Assembly (NCBI GenBank): GCA_037074705.1
Contig: CM073593.1
Coordinates: 107,076,238-107,140,237, forward strand
Length of the DNA: 64,000 nucleotides
Source of the DNA: Zhengitettix transpicula
Lineage: Eukaryota; Arthropoda; Insecta; Orthoptera; Tetrigidae
Direction of reading: 5' to 3'
Part shown: positions 1-11,848 of the stretch, piece after piece
How the letters are laid out: each line of letters begins with the position of its first letter
Position numbering within the stretch: position 1 is the first letter of the stretch
Notes under the pieces: model-generated
The model's input: only the letters and a program-made list of their open reading frames with translations
What the model was told of the DNA's origin: nothing
Database searches by the model: none
Position numbers and translations under genes: made by a program

Positions 1-1021
1 AAGTCTCAAACCTTCTTATGAATACAATTAATTACTTAAAATTACAGAACAAAACTAATTATAATAAAGTAAGAAACAAATGATACGTAGTTTACAAAAT
101 TACCAAACCTCCAAGTCTCAAACCTTCTTACGATTACAATCAATTACTTAAAATTACTGACCAAAATGAATTATAATAAAGTAAGAAACAAATGATACGT
201 AGTATAAAAAATTTACCAAACCTCCAAGTTTCAAACCTTCTTAGGAATACAATTAATTACTTACAATTACTGACCACAATTAATTATAATAATGTATGAA
301 ACAAATGATACGTAGATTACAAAATTACCAAACCTCCAAGTCTCAAACCTTCTTATGATTACAATCAATTACTTAAAATTACTGACCTAAATGAATTATA
401 ATAAAGTAAGAAACAAATAATACGTAGATTACAGAAATTACCAAACCTCCAAGTTTCAAACCTTCTTATGAATACTATTAATTACTTAAAATTACAGAAC
501 AAAATTAATTTTAATAAAGTAAGAAACAAATGATACGCAGTTTACAAAATTACCAAACGTCCAAGTCTCAAACCTTCTTACGATTACAATTAATTACTTA
601 AAATTACTGACCCAAATTAATTATAATAATGTATGAAACAAATGATACGTAGATTACAAAATTACCAAACCTCCAAGTCTCAAACCTTCTTATGACTACA
701 ATTAATTACATAAAATTACAGACCAAAATTAATTATAATAATGTATGAAACAAATGATACGTAGATTACAAAATTACCAAACCTCCAAGTCTCAAACCTT
801 CTTATTACTACAATTAATTACTCACAATTACTGACCAAAATTAATTATAATAATGTAAGTAACAAATAATACGTAGATTACAGAAATTACCAAACCTCCA
901 AGTTTCAAACCTTCTTATGAATACTATTAATTACATAAAATTACAGACCAAAATTAATTTTAATGAAGTAAGAAACAAATGATACGTAGTTTACAAAATT
1001 ACCAAACCTCCAAGTCTCAAA

Positions 1022-2330
1022 CCTTCTAAGGAATACAATAATTACTTAAAACTACAGACCAAAATTAATTATAATAAAGTGAGAAACAAATGATACGTAG
1101 TTTACAAAATTACCAAACGTCCAAGTTTCAAACCTTCTTAGGAATACAATTAATTACTTACAATTACAGAACAAAATTAATTATCATAATGTATGAAACA
1201 AATGATACGTAGTTTACAGAAATTACCAAACCTCCAAGTTTCAAACCTTCTTAGAAGTACAATTAATTACTTAAAATTACTGACCAAAATTAATTATAAT
1301 AATGTATGAAACAAATGATACGTAGATTACAAAAATACCAAACCTCCAAGTCTCAAACCTTCTTATTACTACAATTAATTACATAAAATTACAGACCAAA
1401 ATTAATTGTAATGAAGTAAGAAACAAATGAAACGTAGTTTACAAAATTACCAAACTTTCAAGTTTCAAACCTTCTTAGAAATACAATTAATTACTTTCAA
1501 TTACTGACCAAAATTAATTATCATAATGTATGAAACAAATGATACGCAGTTTACAAAATTACCAAACCTCCAAGTTTCAAACCTTTTTATGAATACAATT
1601 AATTATTAAAAATTACAGAACAAAACTAATTATAATAAAGTAAGAAACAAATGATACGTAGTTTACAAAATTACCAAACGTCCAAGTCTCAAACCTTCTT
1701 TCGATTACAATTAATTACTTAAAATTACTGACCAAAATGAATTATAATAAAGTAAGAAACAAATGATACGCAGTTTACCAAAATTACCAAACCTCCAAGT
1801 CTCAAACCTTCTTAAGGATACATTTAATTACTTACAAATACAGACCAAAATTAATTATAATAATGTATGAAACAAATGATACGTAGTTTACAGAAATTAC
1901 CAAACCTTCAAGTTTCAATCTTCTTAGAAGTACAATTAATTACTTAAAATTACTGACCAAAATGAATTATAATAAAGTAAAAAACAAATGATACGTAGAT
2001 TACAAAAGTACCAAACCTCCAAGTCTCAAACCTTCTTATTACTACAATTAATTACTTACAATTACAGACCAAAATTAATTATAATAATGTATGAAACAAA
2101 TGATACGTAGTTTACAAAATTACCAAACGTCCAAGTCTCAAACCTTCTTAGGAATACAATTAATTATTTAAAATTACTGACCAAAATGAATTATAATAAA
2201 GTAAGAAACAAATGATACGCAGTTTACCAAAATTACCAAACCTCCAAGTCTCAAACCTTCTTAAGGATACAATTAATTACTTACAAATACAGACCAAAAT
2301 TAATTATAATAATGTATGAAACAAATGATA
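1022..2330 (+). repeat. Source block of a multi-monomer duplication inside the 112-bp array
   Basis: The variant string starting with ACCTTCTAAGGAATACAATA at 1021 recurs at 3827, an offset of ~2805 bp or 25 monomers, and the copies stay in step to about 1400/4205. The offset then drops to 2469 at the TACGCAGTTTACC variant (1770 and 4239), so the downstream copy lacks three monomers. The match continues to about 2330/4800. Confidence 0.8.
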
Positions 2331-3309
2331 CGTAGTTTACAGAAATTACCAAACCTTCAAGTTTCAAACCTTCTTATGAATACAATGAATTACTTAAAAT
2401 TACAGAACAAAATTAATTATAATAATGTATGAAACAAATGATACGTAGTTTACAAAATTACCAAACCTCCAAGTCTCAAACCTTCTTATGAATACAATTA
2501 ATTACTTAAAATTACAGAACACAACTAATTATAATAAAGTAAGAAACAAATGATACGTAGTTTACAAAATTACCAAACCTCCAAGTCTCAAACCTTCTTA
2601 CGATTACAATCAATTACTTAAAATTACTGACCAAAATTATTTATATAATAAAGTAAGAAACAAATGATACGTAGTTTACAAAATTACTAAACCTCCAAGT
2701 CTCAAACCTTCTTAGGAATACAATTAATTACTTACAATTACTGACCAAAATTAATTATAATAATGTATGAAACAAATGATACGTAGATTACAAAATTACC
2801 AAACGTCCAAGTCTCAAACCTTCTTAGGAATACAATTAATTACTTACAATTACAGACCAAAATTAATTATAATAATGTATGAAACAAATAATACGTAGAT
2901 TACATAATTACCAAACCTCCAAGTCTCAAACCTTCTTATTACTACAATTAATTACTTACAATTACAGACCAAAATTAATTATAATAATGTATGAAACAAA
3001 TGATACGTAGTTTACAGAAATCACCAAACTTCCAAGTTTCAAACCTTCTTAGAAATACAATTAATTACATAAAATTACAGACCAAAATTAATTGTAATGA
3101 AGAAACAAACAAATGGTACTTAGTTTACAAAATTCCAAAACCTCCAAGTTTCAAACCTTCTTATGAATACAATTAATTACTTAAAATTACTGAACAAAAT
3201 TAATTTTAATAAAGTAAGAAACAAATGATACGTAGTTTACAAAATTACCAAACCTCCAAGTCTCAATTCTTCTTAGGAATACAATTAATTACTTAAAATT
3301 ACTGACCAA

Positions 3310-3980
3310 AATTAATTATAATAATGTATGAAACAAATGATACTCAGATTACAAAATTACCAAACCACCAAGTCTCAAACCTTCTTATTACTACAATTAA
3401 TTACTTACAATTACAGAACAAAATTAATTATCATAATGTATGAAACAAATGATACGCAGTTTACAAAATTACCAATCCTCCAAGTCTCAAACCTTCTTAG
3501 GAATACAATAATTACTTAAAACTACAGACCAAAATTAATTATAATAAAGTGAGAAACAAATGATACGTAGTTTACAAAATTACCGAACCTCCAAGTGTCA
3601 AACCTTCTTAGGAATACAATGAATTACTTAAAATTACTGACCAAAATTAATTATAATAATGTATGAAACAAATGATACTCAGATTACAAAATTACCAAAC
3701 CACCAAGTCTCAAACCTTCTTATTACTACAATTAATTACTTACAATTACAGAACAAAATTAATTATCATAATGTATGAAACAAATGATACGCAGTTTACA
3801 AAATTACCAATCCTCCAAGTCTCAAACCTTCTAAGGAATACAATAATTACTTAAAACTAAAGACCAAAATTAATTATAATAAAGTGAGAAACAAATGATA
3901 CGTAGTTTACAAAATTACCAAACGTCTAAGTTTCAAACCTTCTTAGGAATACAATTAATTACTTACAATTACAGAACAAA
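3310..3980 (+). repeat. Three-monomer (335-bp) direct duplication in the 112-bp array
   Basis: Two adjacent blocks offset by 335 bp (3 x 112 minus 1) carry the same rare variants: TACTCAG, AAACCACCAAG, ATCATAATG, ACCAATCCTCC and the shortened ACAATAATTACTTAAAAC. Because the copies are near identical, the same 63-codon open frame appears twice (3328-3519 and 3663-3854). It is a by-product of the repeat. Confidence 0.85.
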
Positions 3981-4810
3981 ATTAATTATCATAATGTATG
4001 AAACAAATGATACGTAGTTTACAGAAATTACCAAACCTCCAAGTTTCAAACCTTCTTAGAAGTACAATTAATTACTTAAAATTACTGACCAAAATTAATT
4101 ATAATAATGTATGAAACAAATGATACGTAGATTACAAAAATACCAAACCTCCAAGTCTCAAACCTTCTTATTACTACAATTAATTACATAAAATTACAGA
4201 CCAAAATTAATTGTAATGAAGTAAGAAACAAATGATACGCAGTTTACCAAAATTACCAAACCTCCAAGTCTCAATCCTTCTTAAGGATACATTTAATTAC
4301 TTACAAATACAGACCAAAATTAATTATAATAATGTATGAAACAAATGATACGTAGTTTACAGAAATTACCAAACCTTCAAGTTTCAATCTTCTTAGAAGT
4401 ACAATTAATTACTTAAAATTACTGACCAAAATGAATTATAATAAAGTAAAAAACAAATGATACGTAGATTACAAAAGTACCAAACCTCCAAGTCTCAAAC
4501 CTTCTTATTACTACAATTAATTACTTACAATTACAGACCAAAATTAATTATAATAATGTATGAAACAAATGATACGTAGTTTACAAAATTACCAAACGTC
4601 CAAGTCTCAAACCTTCTTAGGAATACAATTAATTACTTAAAATTACTGACCAAAATGAATTATAATAAAGTAAGAAACAAATGATACGCAGTTTACCAAA
4701 ATTACCAAACCTCCAAGTCTCAAACCTTCTTAAGGATACAATTAATTACTTACAAATACAGACCAAAATTAATTATAATATTGTATGAAACAAATGATAC
4801 GTAGTTTACA
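3827..4810 (+). repeat. Downstream copy of the 1.0-2.3 kb variant block, three monomers shorter
   Basis: It carries the same ordered subfamily variants as 1022-2330. The join near 4207-4240 fuses a monomer with ATTGTAATGAAG to one with TACGCAGTTTACC, words that lie three monomers further apart in the other copy. This is what unequal exchange inside the array would leave. Confidence 0.75.
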
Positions 4811-5169
4811 GAAATTACCAAACCTTCAAGTTTCAAACCTTCTTAGGAATACAATTAATTACTTACAATTAGAGACCAAAATTAATTATAATAATGTATG
4901 AAACAAATAATACGTAGATTACATAATTACCAAACCTCCAAGTCTCAAACCTTCTTATTACTACAATTAATTACTTACAATTACAGACCAAAATTAATTA
5001 TAATAATGTATGAAACAAATGATACGTAGTTTACAGAAATCACCAAACTTCCAAGTTTCAAACCTTCTTAGAAATACAATTAATTACATAAAATTACAGA
5101 CCAAAATTAATTGTAATGAAGAAACAAACAAATGATACGTAGTTTACAAAATTCCAAAACCTCCAAGTT

Positions 5170-6508
5170 TCAAACCTTCTTATGAATACAATTAATTACT
5201 TAAAATTACTGACCAAAATTAATTATAATAAATTAAGAAACAAATGATACGTAATTTACAAAATTACCAAACCTCCAAGAATAAAACCTTCTTATGAATA
5301 CAATTAATTACTGAAAATTACTGACCAAAATAAATTAAAGTAAAGTAAGAAACAATTGATACGTAGTTTACAAAATTACCAAACCTCCAAGATTCAAACC
5401 TTCTTATGAATACAATTAATTACTTAAAATTACTGACCAAAATTAATTATAATAAATTACGAAACAAATGATACGTAATTTACAAAATTATCAAATCTCC
5501 AAGATTCAAACCTTCTTATGAATACAATTAATTACTTAAAATTACTGCCAAAAATTAATTATAATAAATTAAGAAACAAATGATACGTAATTTACAAAAT
5601 TACCAAACATCCAAGTTTTAAACCTTCTTATGAATACAATTAATTACTTAAAATTACTGACCTAAATTAATTATAATAAATTAAGAAACAAATGATACGT
5701 AATTTACAAAATTACCAAACCTCCAAGATTCAAACCTCCTTATGAATACAATTAATTACTTAAAATTACTGACCAAAATTAATTATAATAAATTAAGAAA
5801 CAAATGATACGTAGTTTACAAAATTACCAAACCTCCAAGTTTCAAACCTTTTTATGAATACAAATAATTACTTAAAATTACTGACCAAAATTAATTATAA
5901 TAAATTACGAAACAAATGATACGTAATTTACAAAATTACCAAACCTCCAAGATTCAAACCTTCTTATGAATACAATTAATTACTTAAAATTACTGACCAA
6001 AATTAATTATAATAAATTAAGAAACAAATGATACGTAGTTTACAAAATTACCAAACCTCCAAGTTTCAAACATTCTTATGAATACAATTAATTACTTAAA
6101 ATTACTGACCAAAATTAATTATAATAAATTAAGAAACAAATGATACGTAATTTACAAAATTACCAAACCTCCAAGTTTCAAACATTCTTATGAATACAAT
6201 TAATTACTTAGAATTACTGACCAAAATTAATTATAATAAATTAAGAAACAAATGATACGTAATTTACAAAATTACCAAACCTCCAAGATTCAAACCTTCT
6301 TATGAATACAATTAATTACTTAAAAGTACAGACCAAAATTAATTATAATAAATTAAGAAACAAATGATACGTAATTTACAAAATTACCAAACATCCAAGT
6401 TTCAAACCTTCTTATGAATACAATTAATTACTTAAAATTACTGACCAAAATTAATTATAATAAATTAAGAAACAAATGATACGTGGTATACGAAATTACC
6501 AAACCTCC
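5170..6508 (+). repeat. Homogenised sub-array of the 112-bp repeat
   Basis: About 12 monomers nearly all share AAATTAAGAAAC, GATACGTAATTTAC and CCTCCAAGATTCAAACC, unlike the mixed variants before 5170. This is the loop-proximal end of the left array and it stops at the degenerate zone near 6510. Confidence 0.85.
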
Positions 6509-6510
6509 AA

Positions 6511-6790
6511 ATTTAGCAAATTACCAAACCCGTAAATTTACAAAAATTTTCAATCCCCTAAGTTTAATAAAATTACCAAACCCCAAAGTTTACAAAATTT
6601 ACCGAATCCCTATATTTAAAAATGAACGAACCCCTAAATTTTAAAATTTACAAACCCCTAAATTTTAAAATTTACAAACCCTTAAATTTTAAAATTAACA
6701 AACCTCTTAATTTTAAAATAAACGATCCCCTAAATTTTAAAATTACCGAACCCTCTTAGTTTTAAAACCTATTAATGATACAATTTAATA
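6511..6790 (+). repeat. Degenerate short repeats bordering the 112-bp array
   Basis: Repeated short units built on ACAAACCCCTAAATTTTAAA, roughly 25-35 bp apart. They look like a decayed piece of the ACCAAACCTCCAAGTTT segment of the 112-bp monomer. A shorter counterpart lies at 20176-20340. No gene is visible. Confidence 0.75.
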
Positions 6791-7390
6791 ATAAAAATAA
6801 TACGTTGTTTCTGCAACTAAAATTGGAATATTATTGTCTTTCTGAATAATAATATAATAATAAACAAAATATATAAGTAACAAAATTACTTAATTAATAG
6901 GTTTGAAACTTTTACATGAATTGAACAAAATACTTTAAACAATACAACATTTTTGCTACAAAAATTGAAAATTCTCCACGTAATAGGTTTGTAACAATTA
7001 TAACAACAAACAAATTACATGACGTTAATAAAATTACCAAACCTAAAGGTTTGAAACGTTTACATGAATTCAACAAAATATTTTGAACAATACAACATTT
7101 TTGCAACAAAAATAGGAATTTATCCAATTAACAGTCCAACAACAATTATAACAATAATAAACAAATTACATGACGTTAATAAAATAACAAAAAAAACCTA
7201 TAGGTTTGAAAGTTTTACATGAATATAACAAAATTACCAAACCTATAGGTTTGAAATGTTTAAATAAATACAACAAAATACTTTGAACAATACAACATTT
7301 CTGCTACAAAAATAGGAATTTATCCAATTAACTGGATAATAACAATTATAATATTCTAATTATCAAGTGAGATGACGTTAAAAAATTACC
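6791..7390 (+). repeat. Diverged 150-200-bp tandem units, left arm
   Basis: AATACAACAT lies at 6941, 7089 and 7289, spaced 148 and 200 bp, each followed by a GCTACAAAAATAGGAATTTA-like word and preceded by ACCAAACCTAAAGGTTTGAAA-like words with ATGACGTTAATAAAAT. A fourth relative (AATACGTTGTTTCTGCAAC) lies near 6799. These join a 112-bp-like half to a half resembling the TTTCGACGAC...GGAATTT part of the 157-bp satellite. The 71-codon minus-strand open frame at 6912-7127 is repeat-derived. Confidence 0.75.
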
Positions 7391-8045
7391 AAACCTCTAC
7401 TTTTAATATATATGTATATAAAATGTAATGATTAAAGTTAATTAAATAATTATTATACAATGAATTGTAATTGATAGCGGCAAACCCACAAAGTGAGGAT
7501 TTCCCTCAGGTGTCACCAATATTAAAGCCCAACAGTTAAAAAAAAGTGGAAATTTAGTGAAAATGCGCCCTTTTATAATTTGACAGAGGTGAGTTTGTGT
7601 TGATGAACCTGTGAAATTGACCCTAAATAAAACATTTTAAATTGATTTGCAAACGCTCCACTAAAGGTACAAGTCTTACGATTTCTGTTTCATTTAGAGT
7701 GTTTTATTGAAAATAATTGTCAATATCAAGTTAAATCAACCGTTTCAAATATTTTTTATTTAAAAGCCCCGACATTGTCACTGAGGTAAGAGACGACATT
7801 TTGTATACAATTGTTGTGTAGATCAGAAAGTGATCTGTTTTGTAAGGTGAAGTAATTGTTGAATTATTGTTCTTATTCCATCCTCCTTTCATTAGATAAT
7901 TTCTATTATTAGTTCAATTAAACTAATTATTTACACTATAGAATTAACGCGTGGCCAATTAATGCATTATATTTAATATTTACTTTACTTATTACACTAA
8001 TGTAATATTACTTATTACAATACAGACAATAAAACAAATTGGAAT
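7391..8045. other. Single-copy stretch of the left arm
   Basis: No tandem repeat is evident. The stretch has mixed composition, a small dyad AGATCA/TGATCT around 7820-7836, and a duplicated TTACTTATTACA near 7985-8018. The right-arm copy (18906-19560) is close to identical. I see no convincing open frame, splice-bounded exon or RNA gene; its function is unknown. Confidence 0.6.
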
Positions 8046-9085
8046 GTCATCAGCAAGTCTCTGCAAATAAAATGGAACTTTATTAGGTTACATTCTAATA
8101 ATAACAAAATAATAAATGATTGAATCCTCCACGTCGCAAGCCTGTACATGTATACAATAGAGAACATACAATAATACGACGTCTCTGCAAAAAAGATTGC
8201 ATTATTACCAGGTTACAAAGTAATAATAATTATATTATTATAATAAAATAATAAAACTACGTTAAATAAATATTTAAACCTCTACGTTTAAATCCTGCAT
8301 AGGAAAGCAATAAAATCGCTAAAGTAAATAAAACAAAATATTTTACTATTACCACATGTAACAAGGAATCTTTACCTGATGTTTTACCAACATAGGCCAC
8401 TACATGATTACAGCAAGTCACAGCTGACTCGTAGTTGGGTAAGTTTTTCATTCCTGTTGGTTAAGGATCTGTAAATACAACAACACTTTCAATATTACCA
8501 AAGAATTATTGGTTCTTTACCTGTTACAACAAAATAGGCAAGTATGAGAATGTAACAAGTTACAACTGAACCGTAGTTAAATAATGTTTTCAAAGCTGTC
8601 CGTTAAGAATCGGAAAATAAATATTTGAAAAGATAATTACAATTTAAAGATGAGTCGACAATTATTTTTTCGAATTTTACCAGGTATTACACCAAAAAAA
8701 GCTACTATAATACAATAAGTTAGGACTGTTTCATGGTTAGATAAATTATTAAAAAATCAGTCCGTTAAGAATCACAAGATATAACAAAAAATAATTTTAA
8801 TATCAAATTATAGGAATTTTACCAGGTATTAGACCAAAGTAGGATAGTAGAATAATAATAATAAAGTAAGATAGAAACTAATATACAACGGTAAATAAAT
8901 TTTTCCATCCTGTTAAGAATTTGAAAATAAATGTAACAAAATTAATGTGAATATTACGTCGTTTGGACGACAAATTGTTGGAATTTTAACTGGTGTGAGA
9001 CCAAAATAGGATCGTGTGTTAAGATAATAAGATCAAACTAATTTAGAACGTTAAATAAATTTTACTTACCTGTTTGTTAATGAAC
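8046..9085 (-). repeat. Tandem exon-like units of ~155 bp, left arm
   Basis: This is the reverse complement of 17866-18905. Boundary words of the GATTCTTAAC type (CTGTTAAGAATC here) recur about every 142-175 bp. Read on the minus strand, each unit has a short exon-like block followed by a GGTAAAG or GGTAAAATT word at a donor position. Units near 8300-9085 retain the pattern best. Units at 8046-8295 contain strong acceptor-like CTCTGCAAA and CTCTGCAAAAAAG words (TTTTTTGCAGAG on the minus strand). Confidence 0.7.
8376..8468 (-). other. Candidate 93-bp exon, left arm (best-preserved ~155-bp unit)
   Basis: On the minus strand it is bounded by TATTTACAG at the 5' side and ATCAG|GTAAAG at the 3' side. 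The length is 31 codons. An ATG within it opens a 64-codon frame starting MKNLPNYESAVTCC that runs past the donor. The right-arm copy (18483-18575) encodes exactly the same residues. No domain is recognised. The clean splice signals and full conservation between arms support a transcribed exon; coding status is unproven, and recent duplication or gene conversion also explains the identity. Confidence 0.4.
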
Positions 9086-9399
9086 TGAAGACGTGCATCG
9101 GATGCTGCATCTTCACTGCACTCCAAGAAACCATTGGTCCACCGCGTCTCAGCTGCCAGCATCGCAGACTCCAGCCGTGAAGGAGAGGAAGAACATCGCA
9201 GACTCCAGCCGTGAAGGAGAAGAAGAAGATCGCAGACTCCAGCCATGAAGGAGAGGAAGAAGATCGCAGACGGCAACTCTAAAGTGTAAAACCCTGCACT
9301 GTGCTCAGAATCTTCATGAACGTGCATTGTTTTACAAGACTCACTCAGTAAAGCCACGCAGTTCACTGGATTCTGAGCCAGTCCCAATGCAACATTCAA
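9070..9399 (-). other. Candidate long exon with internal 34-bp repeats, left arm
   Basis: A minus-strand open frame of 118 codons ends just beyond an AACAG|GTAAGT donor at 9064-9070; no clear upstream acceptor is seen and the frame lacks an ATG at its start. The right-arm copy (17552-17881) is open over the same length with about six residue changes. Residues about 43-78 (9161-9270) are three 34-bp repeats read in three different frames, giving a Phe/Leu/Ser-rich run that can mimic a membrane segment. This argues against selection on a protein. It is more likely part of a non-coding transcript or decayed exon. Confidence 0.35.
9161..9270 (-). repeat. 34-bp internal repeat (~3.2 copies), left arm
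   Basis: The minus-strand word TCTGCGAT recurs every 34 bp, with CTTCTTCCTCTCC and GGCTGGAG between. The period is not a multiple of three. Mirror of 17681-17790. Confidence 0.85.
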
Positions 9400-9450
9400 A
9401 CATAAAACAGTTTTTCCCCTTTAAAAAGTGTCGTTGTTAATAATCTTTAC

Positions 9451-9576
9451 CTGAGGAACCCACAAATCCTGAGTCTTCTACCAAGAAACCGCACGTTGTG
9501 AAAACAACGTGCGGGAGATCCAAATTCCGCAGGTCTCGTGGACTGAAGCTCTCGTGGGCTTGAGGGAAAGGGAAAC
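9451..9576 (-). other. Candidate 126-bp exon, left arm
   Basis: On the minus strand CCCTACAG precedes GTTTCC (start at 9576) and the block ends CCTCAG|GTAAAG (9451). Its frame, part of a 77-codon open frame (9437-9670), contains HESFSPRDLRNLDLPHVVF and stays open through the donor. The right-arm equivalent has an in-frame TGA just before the donor. It contains a strong 10-bp hairpin at 9489-9514. No family is recognised. Confidence 0.35.
9489..9514. other. Perfect 10-bp hairpin, left arm
   Basis: CCGCACGTTG and CAACGTGCGG are separated by TGAAAA. The stem is GC-rich in an AT-rich setting and lies inside the 126-bp exon candidate. The right-arm copy keeps all ten pairs with one loop change. 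Confidence 0.85.
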
Positions 9577-9680
9577 CTGTAGGGATTTTAAGGGGACGTT
9601 TGAAGAATAATAATAAAATAAAAAGATCCAGAATAAGAACGTTTGAACTGTATTGCAATATAAAAATCAAATGAAAAACA

Positions 9681-9910
9681 AAGATAAAATACTTGAAAAA
9701 ATCTGAATGATATGATTTTTAAATAAACCTCTTAAGACTTGGATATTACGTTAATAATTGATTGAATAAAATATGGACATTAATAAAAATCAAAGCTAAT
9801 ATACTTGAAAAAATCAGAATGTTACTAGTTTTAAATAAAGCGCTTAAGGCTTGGATATTACGTTAATTGATTGAATAAAATATGAGCATTAATACGTCAT
9901 AAGGACTTTA
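9681..9910. repeat. Two-copy ~114-bp repeat, left arm
   Basis: CTTGGATATTACGTTAAT, GATTGAATAAAATATG and ACTTGAAAAAATC occur twice about 114 bp apart, with small indels. This fills the intron-like gap between the 126-bp candidate exon and the next block. No gene is seen. Mirror at 17040-17270. Confidence 0.8.
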
Positions 9911-9930
9911 ATAAATTAATCATTTATCTA

Positions 9931-10071
9931 CAGGGAAGGAGAATATGTTGGGGAGGGCTGGTGACGTCAGAGACTCGCTCTGAAGCTCCCACGCACTCAG
10001 CCAAGTGCACTGAGGGTCTGCGGCGTCTTCGCACGATCACGTGCAACATGCATGAATTCAATGTCACCTAC
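9931..10071 (-). other. Candidate exon or promoter block D, left arm
   Basis: It is GC-richer than its surroundings. On the minus strand TTTTTTTTCAG precedes GTAGGTGAC at 10071. The block contains a CACGTG E-box-like word, then GGGAGCTTCAGAGCGAGTCT and TGACGTCA, both shared in degenerate form with modules A and B. It ends near CCTGTAG with no good donor. It could be an internal exon or a decayed fourth copy of the promoter/first-exon module. Confidence 0.35.
9962..9969. promoter_or_regulatory. CRE-type site TGACGTCA, block D, left arm
   Basis: Full palindromic CREB/ATF-type core followed by GAGACTCGCTC, the shared context word. Promoter function is inferred from repetition of this context beside donor sites in modules A and B. 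Confidence 0.4.
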
Positions 10072-10454
10072 CTGAAAAAAAAGAAATTCACCCATTAATA
10101 CGTCATAGTGAAACGAAAAAATCTAGAAAAAACTAATTTCTATTAATATATGAAAAACAAATGAGGCACTGCACTTCAAAAAAAAAACTAAGATGAAGCA
10201 CTTGAGGGAAAAATATTACGAGAATAATGGATTAATTTAAACACAGGCACGAGAACAGCAGTGGGAAAGAAACAACCTCGACAAATATTTATTTATTATA
10301 TTTCTATACCGAAATGAATAAAACACAAAAGGTAGGGAAATTTATAAAAAAAGGTAATTTCTTAGGCACGAATCGGGCGCGAAATATAGAAAACAATCAA
10401 ACGCGACAAAAAAGGGGGCCAGCAAACTACGTTCATAAATAAGTGTACACGTAC

Positions 10455-10525
10455 CTTTCGCTGCCGACGAGAGCACGGCCCGGACGGTCACCGCACGATC
10501 CACTGGAACGATCCATCCAAACCAA
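10455..10525 (-). other. First-exon-like segment, module C, left arm
   Basis: On the minus strand a GC-rich block ends GGCAGCGAAAG|GTACGTGTAC. The donor matches those of modules A and B, but the upstream CRE block is missing, so this copy may have lost its promoter. Confidence 0.35.
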
Positions 10526-11058
10526 CCTAAGAAAAATAATAAAAAAAACGCATGAATACGTCATAAAGGAATGAATTAGGTAGAAGAAGAAATTAAACTA
10601 TATTGCAACGTGAAGGACAAATGAAACACATGAGGCAAGGTATAAATGAATCACTTATTGCAAATATATAACTTTAATAATTGATTAAATTAAATACAGG
10701 TATGAGGTGAGCTGTGTGAAAGAAACTACCTCGGAATATATTAAATTACTATATTTCAATATCGAAATAAATAAAACAGAAAGGGAGGGAAATTAAAAAA
10801 GAAGTTGTTTGTCAGGCACGAATCAGTATCAAAAATAGAGGGAAGGATCAAATGCAACGTTTACGGCTTCCATATCACGATCATACGTTAAAACGTAATA
10901 ATAAAATAATTTATATAAACCCACATTAAAATTAAACAAGAATGCGATTGCAGTCACGAAATGGTTTGTCAGGCCCCAATCTGTTACACAACATACGTCA
11001 CGGTCAACTGCAACACCAACGGCCTGCATATTACGTTCATAATTAAGTCTCCACATAC

Positions 11059-11250
11059 CTTGTGCTGCCCACGCACCACGTCCTTCTGCATCGGACTCTA
11101 CACATCACTACACTACAGTGACTGGCCACGGCACTGGTTCCTTTACGAGTGGTTAGTGGAACACGAAATCAAAAGCGCGCCAAATTGCAACGGTCTCGTG
11201 ACGTCACGCTACAGAGACTCTCTCTGTCAAGCCATCTCTGATTAGAGAAA
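11059..11250 (-). other. Promoter plus first-exon-like segment, module A, left arm
   Basis: Minus strand, in order: GAGAGAGTCTCTGTAGCG, TGACGTCACGAGACC, TTTGGCGCGC, GGAACCAGTGCCGTGGCCAG, then GGGCAGCACAAG|GTATGTGG. This arrangement is repeated in module B and in both right-arm copies, where the donor is GTACGTGG. No long protein is encoded. A transcription start near the CRE is inferred. Confidence 0.4.
11200..11207. promoter_or_regulatory. CRE-type site TGACGTCA, module A, left arm
   Basis: Sits in GGTCTCGTGACGTCACGCTA, an extended word shared with module B and their right-arm mirrors. Confidence 0.5.
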
Positions 11251-11848
11251 CAGCAAAGTGCATTGAATATCGCTGATGTTAGGCAGGACGCTTACAGCAC
11301 GGTCAAACGCTATTAATTACCATCATTTTACGTTTATAATTAAATAAATAAAATACACGGACGCGTCATAGTAAAATTAATTAATACAAAAAATTGCAGC
11401 TGTGCCGCCATTTTAAAATCACGAGGTACATCAATTTAAAAATAACGCAATTTTGTTCGGTTTAGATGAAGCAATTAGGGGCTTGTATATGACGTTAATA
11501 ATTGAATTAAATTAAGTACAGGAACATTGTGAAAGCAATTATCAAAACACAATTTATTCAACAATTTAGCCGTTTCGAAACTAATAAAATACACGGAATA
11601 AAAATTCTGTTGTGTCCCCATATTACAATTAATGTCACAGACATGGCGACAGCAATGAAGACATCACAGGCCCCAACAGGTCACATGACATCATCCTACG
11701 CGGTCAACACCTGCATATGACGTTAATTATTTAAATAAAACAAAGGCAATAATCGGTCCTGTTAGAAGGAATTAATTTATATTTAATTTAGGAGGTCGTT
11801 AATTGGAAATCCGATGCATATTACGTTCAGAAATACGTCTCCACGTAC

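Larger units (their letters stand above)
1..6510 (+). repeat. 112-bp tandem repeat array, left arm
   Basis: About 58 monomers of ~112 bp. Diagnostic words in order are CAAATGATACGTAGTTTAC, AAAATTACCAAACCTCCAAG, CAAACCTTCTTATGAATAC and AATTAATTACTTAAAATTAC. Monomers vary at a limited set of positions (GTATGAAAC or GTAAGAAAC; TACGTAG, TACGCAG or TACTCAG; TTATGA, TTAGGA or TTATTA), giving a mixture of subfamilies. Open frames of ~60 codons at 2991, 3328 and 3663 arise from the repeat and are not genes. The array is mirrored at 20341-26326, but with a different arrangement of variants. Confidence 0.97.

Noticed and set aside
2991..3854. Three plus-strand open frames of 61-63 codons in the 112-bp array
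   Set aside because: They are the repeat read through monomers that happen to lack stops; two are copies of one 335-bp duplication, and neighbouring monomers do not keep the frame.
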